NCBI RefSeq assembly: GCF_008933955.1
Contig: NZ_WBXO01000001.1
Coordinates: 62,001 to 126,000, forward strand
DNA: 64,000 bases
Reading direction: 5' to 3'
Source of the DNA: Heliorestis acidaminivorans
GTDB lineage: Bacteria > Bacillota > Desulfitobacteriia > Heliobacteriales > Heliobacteriaceae
How positions within the stretch are numbered: position 1 is the first letter of the stretch; every line of letters begins with the position of its first letter. Both the position numbers and the translations under genes were made by a program. Of the stretch, positions 27,330 through 37,226 are shown one piece after another. The notes beneath the pieces are model-generated. The model searched no databases. It saw only the letters and a program-made list of their open reading frames with translations, and was not told the origin of the DNA.

Positions 27330-27344
27330 GTCGCTTTTTTTGTA

Positions 27345-27382
27345 CTAAAAAACCGTTGCTCTACATTATAGGGCAACGGTTT
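27345..27382 (-). terminator. Terminator of tRNA-Trp (minus strand)
   Basis: AAACCGTTGC and GCAACGGTTT arms are followed, on the minus strand, by TTTTTTAG. The hairpin lies about 100 bases beyond the tRNA 3' end. Confidence 0.85.
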
Positions 27383-27479
27383 AAGGTCTTATATATCCTT
27401 TTTTATTGATTTTCGGCGCAATGTCGTGAAGCTTACGAAAAGCCCACAAAGCCCGATACATCAATGTTTACAAAAGTTT

Positions 27480-27555
27480 TGGCAGGGGAGACAGGACTTG
27501 AACCCGCAACCTACGGTTTTGGAGACCGCCGCTCTGCCAGTTGAGCTACTCCCCT
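27480..27555 (-). tRNA. trnW: tRNA-Trp (anticodon CCA)
   Basis: Read on the minus strand: a seven-pair acceptor stem AGGGGAG/CTCCCCT, a D-arm with AGCTCAACTGGCAGAGC, anticodon loop CTCCAAA with CCA at 27520-27522, a T-arm with GGTTCAAGTCC, discriminator G and an encoded CCA end (27480-27482). Length is 76 bases with CCA. Confidence 0.97.
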
Positions 27556-27565
27556 GTGGACGCAG

Positions 27566-27598
27566 ATTATAATACTACAAAGCTCTTTAACCTGTCAA
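27566..27598 (-). promoter_or_regulatory. Promoter of tRNA-Trp (minus strand)
   Basis: On the minus strand TTGACA (27593-27598) is followed after 18 bases by TATTAT (27569-27574), overlapping a perfect TATAAT three bases further on. It lies 11-14 bases before the tRNA 5' end. Confidence 0.75.
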
Positions 27599-27741
27599 GA
27601 TTCCAAATATGACAAAATGCCCAAAAAATGTAGAAGCACTTCGACAAAAGAGGATAAATCTTGATAAAGGAATTTCTGGAAGATAAGGCGAATACAAGGG
27701 TTCAAATGGAATAAATGGAACTTTATGGGAGGAGAGCAACT

Positions 27742-28491
27742 TTGGGTATTTTATTAAAGTTACTACAAAAGCGTGTTTCTCTATCATCTAGCCCTGGAAC
27801 TGCCAGAGAAAAGGGTGGTTCTCCCTCTGTTATTTACAAAAGCCATAGACCGAAAGTAAAAACAGATCAGGAAACAAATCGAAAAAACCTAATGTCTGGA
27901 GTCTACCTCTATGACGAAGAAGAAAGGAACTTGCTCCGAGACATCAATCTTTCCCTAATTATCATCAAAATGGCCTTTCAACTTGCTGAAGATAGACGCT
28001 TAGCTACAGGCATAATGGCCAAGAATCTGCAACCTTTTGTCGTCTTAGATCTTGACAAGACAAGAAAGTTCTATTTGCAACAATTGGCAAAAGTAGCAAG
28101 AGCAGAATCTGCACAATTTACAGCTAAAAATAACTTTATCAGCTTTGAAGAACTAGGTAAGCTATGGCAACGCTCAGGAAGAGATCTTTACGATCATAGC
28201 ACTTCTTTAGGACCAATGGGAGAGCAATTAGAAAATAAATTGCAACATGTCTTACGCAAGTATGCCCGTAAAGAAAATGCACCCTATCTAACCTTAGTTA
28301 CCCGTCTTCCTGCAGAACCTTTGCGAGTAGAAGTACCACGTTTTCAAGTAGTAAGACCATTTGTTATTGGTGGTATTCCTTGTGCTAGCTTTGAGGATGC
28401 TAGAGCACTAGCTCAAGTACTAGCACCTGCTGTGGCAAGAGATGAAAAAGATGGTCTCATTGAGCCTTATACAAGTTATTACTTTGATTAA
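27742..28491 (+). CDS. Hypothetical protein, unknown function
   Basis: I do not recognise this 249-aa protein. After a short amphipathic N-terminus and a Ser/Lys-rich linker, residues from about 50 look helical (DEEERNLLRDINLSLIIIKMAFQ), and the C-terminal 50 residues contain VVRPFVIGGIPC and an Ala-rich helix. There is no signal peptide. TTG 27742 is preceded by GGGAGGAGA at ideal spacing; ATG 27715 would add nine residues with a poorer site. It lies 60 bases before ccdA on the same strand. Confidence 0.6.
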   Translation: MGILLKLLQKRVSLSSSPGTAREKGGSPSVIYKSHRPKVKTDQETNRKNLMSGVYLYDEEERNLLRDINLSLIIIKMAFQLAEDRRLATGIMAKNLQPFVVLDLDKTRKFYLQQLAKVARAESAQFTAKNNFISFEELGKLWQRSGRDLYDHSTSLGPMGEQLENKLQHVLRKYARKENAPYLTLVTRLPAEPLRVEVPRFQVVRPFVIGGIPCASFEDARALAQVLAPAVARDEKDGLIEPYTSYYFD

Positions 28492-28499
28492 GACTTGAT

Positions 28500-28541
28500 C
28501 CCCCTTATGGAGTCGTGTAAACTAATGGAGACATAGGGGGG
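28500..28541 (+). repeat. Inverted repeat overlapping the ccdA ribosome site
   Basis: CCCCCTTATG (28500-28509) can pair with CATAGGGGGG (28532-28541) with one bulge. The 3' arm is part of the AGGGGGGTGGGG translation-initiation region of the next gene. Confidence 0.4.
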
Positions 28542-28551
28542 TGGGGTATCC

Positions 28552-29286
28552 TTGGATTCCATATCGATCATGGTTGCCTTCTTAGCAGGTATTGCATCAT
28601 TTTTATCACCTTGCATTTTACCACTTGTACCAGCCTATATTACCTATCTTACAGGCACTTCTCTAACCAATCTATCTAAAGAACAGCAAGATGATGGTGT
28701 CCACAAAAGTAGAATCCACCTAACCTCTTTTTGGCGTGCACTTGCATTTGTCATCGGCTTCTCTACCGTCTTTATTGCTTTTGGTGCTTCGGCAACTTAT
28801 CTTGGTCAATGGTTATGGGGTTATCGAGGAACTTTACAAAACATAGCTGGTGTTATTATTATTCTCTTTGGTCTTCATCTGACAGGACTATTGCCGATCA
28901 AGTGGCTATATCGAGAAGTGCGCTTTAATAAAGTACCAAAGTCTGGTGGCTTTATAGGCGCTATTCTTCTAGGGATGGCTTTTGCCGCAGGGTGGTCACC
29001 TTGTGTAGGACCTATCCTTTCGGCTATCTACCTCTATGCGGCTACAACAGAAACAATGGCGCAAGGAATCTACTTACTCCTTGCTTACTCAGCAGGATTA
29101 GCCATTCCTTTTCTAATTACGGCCCTCTTTATTACTTCAGTAGAAAAATATCTTTCCAAGCTAGGAAGATACTTGCCTATGGTTTCTATCGCTAGTGGTG
29201 CGATTATGATCATCTTAGGTATTCTGATTGTAACTAATCAGCTAGGCAGAATTACAGCCTACTTTAACTTTATGCTTAACTTTTAG
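28552..29286 (+). CDS. ccdA: CcdA-type thiol-disulfide transmembrane transporter
   Basis: Moves reducing equivalents across the membrane for cytochrome c maturation or other extracytoplasmic thiol reduction. It is 244 aa with six hydrophobic spans. The two redox cysteines sit in FLSPCILPLVP (near residue 21) and AAGWSPCVGPILS (near residue 148). TTG 28552 follows a G-rich ribosome site. No resA-like thioredoxin or ccs gene lies beside it, so its partner is elsewhere. Confidence 0.9.
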   Translation: MDSISIMVAFLAGIASFLSPCILPLVPAYITYLTGTSLTNLSKEQQDDGVHKSRIHLTSFWRALAFVIGFSTVFIAFGASATYLGQWLWGYRGTLQNIAGVIIILFGLHLTGLLPIKWLYREVRFNKVPKSGGFIGAILLGMAFAAGWSPCVGPILSAIYLYAATTETMAQGIYLLLAYSAGLAIPFLITALFITSVEKYLSKLGRYLPMVSIASGAIMIILGILIVTNQLGRITAYFNFMLNF

Positions 29287-29325
29287 TTAAGCTGGAAAAA
29301 AAGAAATAGAAGAGTACTTCATTAT

Positions 29326-29374
29326 AAGAAGTCATCTTGAATGAAAAGATCAGTCAAGATGGCTTCTTTTTTCA
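29326..29374 (+). terminator. Terminator after ccdA
   Basis: AGAAGTCATCTTGA pairs with TCAAGATGGCTTCT around ATGAAAAGATCAG, followed by six T. Confidence 0.9.
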
Positions 29375-29470
29375 CATCCTTGATTCCTAGGTGACCAAAC
29401 TTTTCTTTACGTCCACAACAGGATATAATATCATAATCAGAATAGTAAGCTGTGAGGAGATAAAGCAACG

Positions 29471-30814
29471 ATGACGAAAAGGCTCAAAAATGGCTATTTC
29501 ATCTACACTTTTGGATGTCAAATGAACGAGAGAGATTCCGAATCCTTAGCTGGATTCTTAACTCAAATGGGATATGAAAAAGTACTTCAGCCTGAAGAAG
29601 CGGCTGTTATCTTAATTAACACTTGCTGTGTTCGTGAATCGGCAGAGCAGAAAATCTTAGGCAGGCTCGGTGAACTAAATAAACATAAAAAAGCCGATCC
29701 GGAAGTGATTATTGGAATTGGTGGTTGCATGGTGCAACAACCAGGCATGAGTGACAAGATTCGTACAAGCTATCGACATGTTGATCTTGTTTTTGGAACC
29801 CATAACTTGCATCAGTTGCCCATAATGATTGAACGCTGTCGACAAAGTCAAGAAAGAATCATTGATGTATGGGATAGTGAAGGCGAGATTATTGAGGAGC
29901 TTCCAGAGCGCTCTGTAGAAGGAATTAAAGCTCATGTAACAATTATGTACGGTTGTGACAACTATTGTAGTTATTGTATTGTTCCTTATGTACGGGGAAG
30001 AGAGCGGAGTAGACAACCCAAAGACATTGTCGCCGAGGTAGAAAGCTTAGTTAAGCAAGGTGTTAGAGAAGTAACTCTACTGGGTCAGAATGTTAATTCT
30101 TACGGTAAAGACCTTCAGCCGCCTATCTCTTTCGGCACTTTGTTACAAGAAGTAAACAAAATTGATAAGTTAGAACGCATACGCTTTACTACATCACACC
30201 CGAAGGATTTTGATCCTACTTTGATTGAAGCTATGACTAAAGCCCCTAAAGTATGTGAGCAAATCCATTTACCTGTACAAGCTGGTAGTAACGCTGTCTT
30301 AGAAGCCATGAACCGTGGATATAACAGGGCATACTATCTTGATCTTATCAGTAAGATTCGTCAAGCTTTACCTAATGTAGCCTTGACAACCGATCTAATC
30401 ATAGGTTTCCCTGGAGAAACAGAGGAAGATTTTGCTGACACTCTTGATTTGTTAGAAAAAGTCCGTTTCGACAACGCTTTTACCTTCCTTTACTCTCGTC
30501 GTTCTGGTACACCAGCGGCAGAAATGGAAAATCAAATTAGTGATGAAACCAAGAGAGAGCGTTTTCAGAAGCTCCTAAAATTACAAAATAAGATTAGTTT
30601 AGAGCAGAACGAGCCTTTAGTTGGACAAGTCTTAGAAGTGCTCGTAGAAGGACCAAGCAAAACTAATCCTGACAAACTTACAGGACGTACCAGAGGCAAC
30701 AAAATTGTTGTTTTTGACGGTCAAGAAGACAGCATTGGTCAAATAGTTTCTGTAAAAATAGAGGAAGTAAGAACTTGGACGCTTTTAGGCAATTTAGAAG
30801 ATACAAGGCCCTAA
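29471..30814 (+). CDS. miaB: tRNA-2-methylthio-N6-dimethylallyladenosine synthase, MiaB
   Basis: Radical SAM methylthiotransferase acting on i6A37 of tRNAs. The N-terminal UPF0004 domain has Cys in TFGCQMNERDSE, INTCCVRE and GIGGCMVQ; the radical SAM CxxxCxxC is CDNYCSYC near residue 161. A TRAM domain forms the last 70 residues. It is 447 aa with ATG 29471 and GTGAGGAGA upstream. It leads the mutS-mutL-miaA string, and MiaA further on makes its substrate. Confidence 0.96.
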   Translation: MTKRLKNGYFIYTFGCQMNERDSESLAGFLTQMGYEKVLQPEEAAVILINTCCVRESAEQKILGRLGELNKHKKADPEVIIGIGGCMVQQPGMSDKIRTSYRHVDLVFGTHNLHQLPIMIERCRQSQERIIDVWDSEGEIIEELPERSVEGIKAHVTIMYGCDNYCSYCIVPYVRGRERSRQPKDIVAEVESLVKQGVREVTLLGQNVNSYGKDLQPPISFGTLLQEVNKIDKLERIRFTTSHPKDFDPTLIEAMTKAPKVCEQIHLPVQAGSNAVLEAMNRGYNRAYYLDLISKIRQALPNVALTTDLIIGFPGETEEDFADTLDLLEKVRFDNAFTFLYSRRSGTPAAEMENQISDETKRERFQKLLKLQNKISLEQNEPLVGQVLEVLVEGPSKTNPDKLTGRTRGNKIVVFDGQEDSIGQIVSVKIEEVRTWTLLGNLEDTRP

Positions 30815-30866
30815 GAAGCACCATAAAGTAGTGAAAGCAGTTGAGAAGAGAAAGGGGAGAAAAGAC

Positions 30867-33515
30867 TTGAAAGGGCCAACGCCTATGATGCGGCAATATC
30901 AATCGATTAAAGAGCAATATCCCGATGCTTTTCTCTTCTTTCGTCTTGGCGATTTCTACGAAATGTTTGGAGAAGATGCTATTGTAGCATCAAGAGAGCT
31001 TGAAATTACCTTGACAGCTCGAGATGGAGGCATGGAAGAGCGTATACCGATGTGCGGTGTTCCCTATCATGCCGCAGAAGGATACATTTCTAGACTAGTC
31101 AGCAAAGGCTTCAAAGTAGCCATCTGTGAACAAGTAGAAGAAGCGGGAAAAGGAAAAGGCATAGTTAAGCGTGAAGTTGTTCGTTTAGTCACACCAGGTA
31201 CAATTACTGATGCAACAACTCTAGAAGATAAAACAAACAACTTCTTAGTCGCCTTAGCCAGAAACCAAGGTGACTGGGGACTTTCAGCTATCGATGTGCT
31301 GACCGGTGATTTCTATGTAACCTACTGGCCTGAAAAAGAAAGCATAGGCTTACAAGGAGAGCTTGCACGACTTTCGCCTAAAGAAATAGTCATTACTACA
31401 CAATTAGCAGAACAAGAGCCTACTTTGACTAAAGAATGGACAGCCCAAGGTTTTATCATTACTTTAGCTAAAGAAAGTTTTTCGCTTGAACAAGCGCGTA
31501 AGCTTTTGAAGAAGCACTTTGGCGTATCTTCTTTAGAAGCCTATGGCTGTGCACAATGGCCTGCAGGCTTGCTATCAGCGGCTGTAGCGTTACATTACGT
31601 ACAAGAGACGCAAAAAACAACATTACAACATATTTCAGCTTTGCAATCTTATAGCACCGAACAGTTTATGCGTCTCGACACAGCAACACGGCGCAACCTT
31701 GAACTAACTCAAACGATGCGCGATGGGGTTAAAAAAGGTTCACTCTTAGGCGTAATAGATAAAACAGTTACAGCCATGGGTGGTCGACTCTTAAAACGCT
31801 GGTTAGAGCAACCATTGATCAAACTCTCAGAAATCAAAGAACGACAAAAGTATATCAAAGCCTTAGTTGATGATGGCTTAATCAGGGAATCTGTAAGAGA
31901 AGCATTAAAATCAGTTTACGATTTAGAACGTCTTTGCGGCAAAATTTCCTACGGCTCTGCCAATGGTCGAGATCTAATTGCCTTAGCATCTTCCTTAGAA
32001 GCCTTACCGCCAGTTCTAAAGCAGTTACAAGAAGGAGAAGCCGCTTTGCAAGAGCTAGCAAAGCTAATAGATCCTCAAGTAGAGATTGCTACAGAAATTC
32101 GACAAGCCCTGCTTGATGATCCACCTTTTTCTATACGTGAAGGCGCTTTAATTCGGACAGGTTATCATGAAGATGTCGATGAATTACATAATATTGCAGG
32201 AACAGGAAAAGAATGGCTAACCCATCTGGAACGGCGAGAACGAGAAAGAACAGGTATTAAGTCCTTAAAAATTGGCTACAACAAAGTCTTCGGTTATTAC
32301 ATAGAAGTGACTCGCTCTAACTTAGCTCATGTACCAGATGACTATATTCGCAAACAAACATTATCTAACGGTGAAAGATATATCACCAAAGAACTAAAAG
32401 AATATGAAGACAAAATTATAGGAGCAGAAGATAAACTAATTCAGTTAGAATATAGTCTCTTTATCGATTTAAGAGAAGCAATAGAGAAAAAATTACCTCA
32501 ACTACAGCAGACAGCCAAAGGAGTAGCGCAATTAGATACCCTTCTATCGTTAGCCCAGATAGCAGTTGAAGGCGCTTATACTTGCCCAGAAGTTAACAAT
32601 AGCGATCAAATAGAAATCTACGGTGGACGCCATCCTGTGGTGGAAGAACATGTAGGACCTGGAGTTTTTGTACCTAATGACACATTGCTAGATCAACAAC
32701 AAAGATTGCTTTTAATTACAGGGCCAAATATGGCTGGTAAAAGTACTTACATGCGTCAAGTTGCACTTATCGTATTGATGGCACAGATTGGTTCTTTCGT
32801 ACCTGCATCTGCATGTTCTATCGGCGTAGTAGATCGTATTTTTACACGTGTTGGCGCTTCTGATGATCTAGCAACAGGACAGAGTACTTTTATGGTCGAA
32901 ATGACAGAAGTAGCTCATATTCTTCATCATGCTACAGATCAATCTCTGATTATTCTTGATGAAGTAGGTCGCGGTACTAGCACTTTCGACGGCATGGCTA
33001 TTGCTTGGTCTGTAGCAGAAGCAATTCAACAACGTCAATCAAAAGCACTTTTTGCTACCCATTATCATGAACTAGTACAATTAGAAAAAACCTTGTCAGG
33101 TATTTGTTGTTACAACATAGCAATAGATGAAGTAGGCGATGAGATTGTTTTTTTACATCAAATTCGTCCTGGCGGAGTTGACAAAAGTTATGGCATTCAA
33201 GTAGCCAGACTAGCAGGACTTCCTGATGAGGTCATTAACAGAGCTAGAGAAATTTTAGCTACTTTAGAGCAAGAAGGTATTGATAAAGAGGAGACCTTAC
33301 CTGTAGTTAGAGAAGAAAAAAGTAAAGAAAAGGCGCAAGTAACAGAGCAAGAACAACTAGCCCTTTTTTACGGAACATTACCGGAAAGAAAAGTAGTTCC
33401 TTCAGTAGACTCAACAGTTAACAAAATGGTGACAGAGTTAAAGAAATTGGACATTAACAATTTGACACCACTGGAGAGCTTAAACTGGTTGGCCAAATGG
33501 CAAAAGAAAGTGTAA
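30867..33515 (+). CDS. mutS: DNA mismatch repair protein MutS
   Basis: Mismatch-recognition ATPase. The N-terminal mismatch-binding motif LFFRLGDFYEMFGEDA has the Phe-x-Glu clamp near residue 27, the P-loop is TGPNMAGKST, and Walker B and signature motifs are ILDEVGRGTSTFDG and ATHYHELVQLE. I chose TTG 30867, seven bases after AAAGGGGAG; the frame continues to a GTG at 30831 that lacks a ribosome site. That gives 882 aa. It lies about 50 bases after miaB. Confidence 0.96.
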   Translation: MKGPTPMMRQYQSIKEQYPDAFLFFRLGDFYEMFGEDAIVASRELEITLTARDGGMEERIPMCGVPYHAAEGYISRLVSKGFKVAICEQVEEAGKGKGIVKREVVRLVTPGTITDATTLEDKTNNFLVALARNQGDWGLSAIDVLTGDFYVTYWPEKESIGLQGELARLSPKEIVITTQLAEQEPTLTKEWTAQGFIITLAKESFSLEQARKLLKKHFGVSSLEAYGCAQWPAGLLSAAVALHYVQETQKTTLQHISALQSYSTEQFMRLDTATRRNLELTQTMRDGVKKGSLLGVIDKTVTAMGGRLLKRWLEQPLIKLSEIKERQKYIKALVDDGLIRESVREALKSVYDLERLCGKISYGSANGRDLIALASSLEALPPVLKQLQEGEAALQELAKLIDPQVEIATEIRQALLDDPPFSIREGALIRTGYHEDVDELHNIAGTGKEWLTHLERRERERTGIKSLKIGYNKVFGYYIEVTRSNLAHVPDDYIRKQTLSNGERYITKELKEYEDKIIGAEDKLIQLEYSLFIDLREAIEKKLPQLQQTAKGVAQLDTLLSLAQIAVEGAYTCPEVNNSDQIEIYGGRHPVVEEHVGPGVFVPNDTLLDQQQRLLLITGPNMAGKSTYMRQVALIVLMAQIGSFVPASACSIGVVDRIFTRVGASDDLATGQSTFMVEMTEVAHILHHATDQSLIILDEVGRGTSTFDGMAIAWSVAEAIQQRQSKALFATHYHELVQLEKTLSGICCYNIAIDEVGDEIVFLHQIRPGGVDKSYGIQVARLAGLPDEVINRAREILATLEQEGIDKEETLPVVREEKSKEKAQVTEQEQLALFYGTLPERKVVPSVDSTVNKMVTELKKLDINNLTPLESLNWLAKWQKKV

Positions 33516-33530
33516 TGAGGTGGTTAGCCA

Positions 33531-35426
33531 ATGGCCTTAATCAAAGTTCTAGATTCCCATACGGTTAACCAAATTGCGGCAGGTGAAGTAGTAGAGAGAC
33601 CAGCATCAGTCGTCAAAGAATTAATGGAAAACGCCTTTGATGCGGGAGCGACTCGCATAGATATCCATCTTATTGAAGGTGGAAAAGAGAAAATACGTAT
33701 AGTCGATAATGGCTCGGGTATGGATGAAGAAGACCTAACGCTAAGTGTGCAAAGATACGCCACCAGTAAGATCTCAAAAGCTAGTGACTTATTGACTGTA
33801 CATACACTAGGTTTTCGCGGAGAAGCACTTCCATCTATAGCTTCTGTAGCTAAGGTTGAGATAACAACCAGACAAGGGGATGAGCAAGGTAGACGCCTTC
33901 GCATCGAAGGCGGTAAGATTCATCCGGTAGAAATAGTAGGAGCTCCACCTGGTACAACAGTAGATGTAGAAGACCTTTTTTATAATACACCAGCTAGAAA
34001 AAAATTCTTAAAGTCTACTTCAGCTGAAGCTTCTCTGTGCGCAGAAGTAGTACATCGACTTGCTCTTTCTCATCCTGCTGTTGCTCTATCACTACGACAA
34101 GGCAGACAGGTTACATTTCGCACTGCAGGGAATAATAGGACGATAGAAGTTATCTCGTCTCTTTATGGCAAAGAATGCTTACCTTATCTATTAGAAGTGA
34201 ACAGTACTATGACCGAAACAGGTTGGCAACTTCGTGGTTATATAGGTCAACCAGCTTTAAACCGTTCAAATAGAAATCAACAAAACTGGTTTGTCAATGG
34301 CCGGTGGGTTCGCTGTCGTGCTCTTTCTGTAGCTGTAGAAGAAGCTTTTCAAGGAACACTCCCCTTACATCGCTTTCCATTTTTTGTACTATACTTAACT
34401 ATCCCTTCAGCCAACCTCGATGTTAATGCCCATCCCACTAAGCAGGAAATAAAATTTAATCGAGAAAAAGAAGTAAGCCACTTTGTCTACAAAGCTGTGG
34501 CCTCGACCTTAAATCAGCGTTCTCTAACAAGACCTCTCTGGGATGGGCCTCAAGAAAAAAAAGAACCATTAAACGAGAATAGCTCAACAAAAGCTAATAA
34601 TCTGAAGAAAGAATTGTATGAAAAAGCCATAGACTTTCATAAAGACATTGACCAAAGCTCTAATAATCAAAGCTTTAAGCAAGACATTAATGCAAGCTTC
34701 TCTAAGCCCATAGTTTTTGAAGCAGATCTTGCTTCAGAAAAAGAGTCCTTGCAAGAGCAGAAAACATCTTGGCAAGAAAGCAGGTCAACACTTACTAATC
34801 TAGAAGGGGAAAAGGAGGTACAAGAGAAGTTACTAGCTGGGCAAATAGCGCAGTGGATTCCTATAGGTCAATTTCGCTGTCGTTACATTATTGCAGAAGG
34901 TGATGATGGTCTCTATCTGATTGATCAACATGCGGCTCATGAGCGAGTACTTTACCAACAACTAAAACAAAAAGTTGTTAATTTGTCAGAAGAAGAAGCT
35001 AGCCAACAACTCCTCATAGCCCGTTCTATTACCTTTACAGCACTAGAATTTCAAACTTTAATTGAAGAAGTTCAAATTCTAAGAGACATGGGCTTTGTAC
35101 TAGAACATTTTGGTGGACAGACTTTTTTAGTGCGAGCAGTGCCTGTGAACTTACCAATAGGAGAAGAAGAAGAATATCTACGCACTTTTATCGAAAAAAT
35201 CATGAAAGGCAACAGGAGAGATCGAGCACTGGTGCAAGAGGCGGCCTTAGAAAGCTTAGCATGTCAAGGAGCTATTAAAGCAGGTCAGCGGCTCAACTAT
35301 AGTGAAATGACTGCCTTACTACAAGATTTAGCGCTTTTAGAAGGTACAGACACCTGCCCTCATGGTCGCCCCTATCTAATCCGCATCGGCCTTAAGGAAC
35401 TAGAAGGGAAATTCCATCGCACATGA
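33531..35426 (+). CDS. mutL: DNA mismatch repair protein MutL
   Basis: GHKL ATPase that links MutS to strand processing. N-terminal motifs are IAAGEVVERPASVVKELMENAFDAGA (in two parts, near residues 14-40), DNGSGM and TLGFRGEAL. The linker (about residues 330-440) is long and polar. The C-terminal dimerisation domain contains LIDQHAAHERVLYQ, the DQHAxxER metal-binding motif of MutL endonucleases, so this is probably a nicking MutL. It is 631 aa; its stop overlaps the following methyltransferase gene. Confidence 0.96.
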   Translation: MALIKVLDSHTVNQIAAGEVVERPASVVKELMENAFDAGATRIDIHLIEGGKEKIRIVDNGSGMDEEDLTLSVQRYATSKISKASDLLTVHTLGFRGEALPSIASVAKVEITTRQGDEQGRRLRIEGGKIHPVEIVGAPPGTTVDVEDLFYNTPARKKFLKSTSAEASLCAEVVHRLALSHPAVALSLRQGRQVTFRTAGNNRTIEVISSLYGKECLPYLLEVNSTMTETGWQLRGYIGQPALNRSNRNQQNWFVNGRWVRCRALSVAVEEAFQGTLPLHRFPFFVLYLTIPSANLDVNAHPTKQEIKFNREKEVSHFVYKAVASTLNQRSLTRPLWDGPQEKKEPLNENSSTKANNLKKELYEKAIDFHKDIDQSSNNQSFKQDINASFSKPIVFEADLASEKESLQEQKTSWQESRSTLTNLEGEKEVQEKLLAGQIAQWIPIGQFRCRYIIAEGDDGLYLIDQHAAHERVLYQQLKQKVVNLSEEEASQQLLIARSITFTALEFQTLIEEVQILRDMGFVLEHFGGQTFLVRAVPVNLPIGEEEEYLRTFIEKIMKGNRRDRALVQEAALESLACQGAIKAGQRLNYSEMTALLQDLALLEGTDTCPHGRPYLIRIGLKELEGKFHRT

Positions 35427-36226
35427 TGACAAAGCAAGAAATAGAATCGGTAATTGTGACAACTTCCCAAGACGACATAGTGCTACAAGAAAAAGCGGTT
35501 GAAAAAGCAAAGTTTCTGGGGTTGCCTTTTGTAGAGCGAAAAAAAAGATCTATACAATCCCTTTGTCAAGCTTACGAATGTAACAAAATTTTGGTACTCG
35601 AACAAAAGCGATGGGTCTTAAAAAGTGTCGTAGGAGACTTCTTTTTTCATCCTAATATGGCCATCTTACGCATATTAGCTTTGCAAAGAGGAGATAAAGA
35701 TCATCTAGCAGAAGCGCTAAATTTACGGCATGGCGACAGCTTTTTAGATTGCACTGTTGGATTAGCCTCAGACGCTATTGTTGCTTCTTATCTAGTGGGG
35801 GAAAAGGGCAAGGTAGTAGGTATTGAACATAACGCTTTGGTAGCTTTTATCGTTGCTGAAGGACTAGCTCAACCATATCATGATATAAGTGAACCTATTA
35901 CTAGGGCCATGACTCGAATCCAGATCCAACAAGGCGATCATAGAGAAATATTAGAGACAATTTCAGAAAAATCTTATGATGTTCTCTACTTTGACCCTAT
36001 GTTTCGTCAAGAAGTCACTGCTTCTTCTGGTATTAACAACCTTCGTCAACTGGCTGATCAACGCCCCCTAGCGCTGGAAAGCATAGAAAAAGCAAGAACT
36101 ATTGCCAGACGTCGGGTAGTAGTCAAAGAGCGTCGTGCTAGTAAAGAGTGGGAGCGACTACAACCACCGCATTTAACAAGCAGTCAGAACATGAAGGTGG
36201 CTTATGGTTACTGGGAAAGGGAGTGA
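35423..36226 (+). CDS. Class I SAM methyltransferase, RsmJ/DUF548-like
   Basis: 267 aa. The glycine-poor SAM strand DCTVGLASDAIVAS (near residues 109-122) and DVLYFDPMFR (near residue 188) match the pattern of the RsmJ/DUF548 family, whose proteobacterial member methylates 16S rRNA. The first 75 residues form an extra domain. Position between mutL and miaA is common in Clostridia. ATG 35423 overlaps the mutL stop. The target in this branch is not known, so I give no symbol. Confidence 0.75.
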   Translation: MMTKQEIESVIVTTSQDDIVLQEKAVEKAKFLGLPFVERKKRSIQSLCQAYECNKILVLEQKRWVLKSVVGDFFFHPNMAILRILALQRGDKDHLAEALNLRHGDSFLDCTVGLASDAIVASYLVGEKGKVVGIEHNALVAFIVAEGLAQPYHDISEPITRAMTRIQIQQGDHREILETISEKSYDVLYFDPMFRQEVTASSGINNLRQLADQRPLALESIEKARTIARRRVVVKERRASKEWERLQPPHLTSSQNMKVAYGYWERE

Positions 36227-36233
36227 TCATCTC

Positions 36234-37193
36234 GTGGGGGATAGGGAAGCAGACTTGCACCCTCTTGTCTTAATTATTGGACCTACGGCAGTAGGAAAGT
36301 CAGGATTAGCTATAGAACTGGCAGAACGTATCGGTGGAGAAATAATCTCTGGTGACTCTATGCAAGTTTATCGAGCTATGGACATAGGAACAGCCAAAGT
36401 TTCTTTGGAAGAGCGCCGAGGTATTCCTCATCACTTAATAGACATTATCAATCCTGATGAACCTTACAGTGTAGCTGATTTTCAAAAGCAATGTACAGAG
36501 CTAATCCCCGCTATTGTAGCGCGAGGGAATTTTCCTATCTTAGTGGGAGGCACCGGTCTTTATGTCCGTTCTGTTATTGCTCATTATGAATTTGCAGAAG
36601 AGGCAAAAGATATTGAGCTTAGAGCTCGCTTAGAAAAAGAAGCTGATGAAATAGGATTAGAAGAGATCCACAAAAAACTAGCACAAGTTGATGCCGAGTC
36701 AGCACTTCGCATTCATATAAACGATCGTAAGCGAATTATACGTGCCTTAGAAGTTTTTTATCTTACAGGGAAAAAGCAGAGTGAATTTCATTATGCAGCA
36801 TCAATTAAAAAGCCTAAATACAACTTTGTAGCACTTGGATTAACAATGGAACGCTCCCTTTTGTACCGTCGCATTGACCTTCGTGCCCAAAACATGATAG
36901 AATCGGGTTTAGTGGATGAGGTGAAAGGATTGCTAGCAAAGGGATATCAATCTGACCTTCCTTCAATGCAAGGCTTGGGATACAGACAGATTACGCCCTA
37001 TCTAAATGGCGATTACGACCTTTCCCAGGCTCTCTATCTTTTGCAACGAGATACACGCCGTTATGCCAAAAGACAGCTAACGTGGTTTCGTCGCGAATCT
37101 TCTATAGAATGGTTTGCAGTGGACCAACTTGGCGAAGGCAGGTTGATTGAAGAGAGTGAGAGAACTATCAGAAGGGCTCTAACAGGTTTATAG
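36234..37193 (+). CDS. miaA: tRNA dimethylallyltransferase, MiaA
   Basis: Transfers a dimethylallyl group to A37 of tRNAs reading UNN codons. The P-loop is IIGPTAVGKSGLA, followed by SGDSMQVYRAMDIGTAK and VGGTGLYVRS; the C-terminus has the TRRYAKRQLTWFR motif. Start choice is uncertain: GTG 36234 has AAGGGAG nine bases upstream and gives 319 aa; ATG 36204 lies inside the previous gene; TTG 36255 is closer to the usual N-terminus. It feeds MiaB. Confidence 0.95.
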   Translation: MGDREADLHPLVLIIGPTAVGKSGLAIELAERIGGEIISGDSMQVYRAMDIGTAKVSLEERRGIPHHLIDIINPDEPYSVADFQKQCTELIPAIVARGNFPILVGGTGLYVRSVIAHYEFAEEAKDIELRARLEKEADEIGLEEIHKKLAQVDAESALRIHINDRKRIIRALEVFYLTGKKQSEFHYAASIKKPKYNFVALGLTMERSLLYRRIDLRAQNMIESGLVDEVKGLLAKGYQSDLPSMQGLGYRQITPYLNGDYDLSQALYLLQRDTRRYAKRQLTWFRRESSIEWFAVDQLGEGRLIEESERTIRRALTGL

Positions 37194-37226
37194 AGAGAAG
37201 ATGAATTTTTTTGGAGGGGCGCTCAC

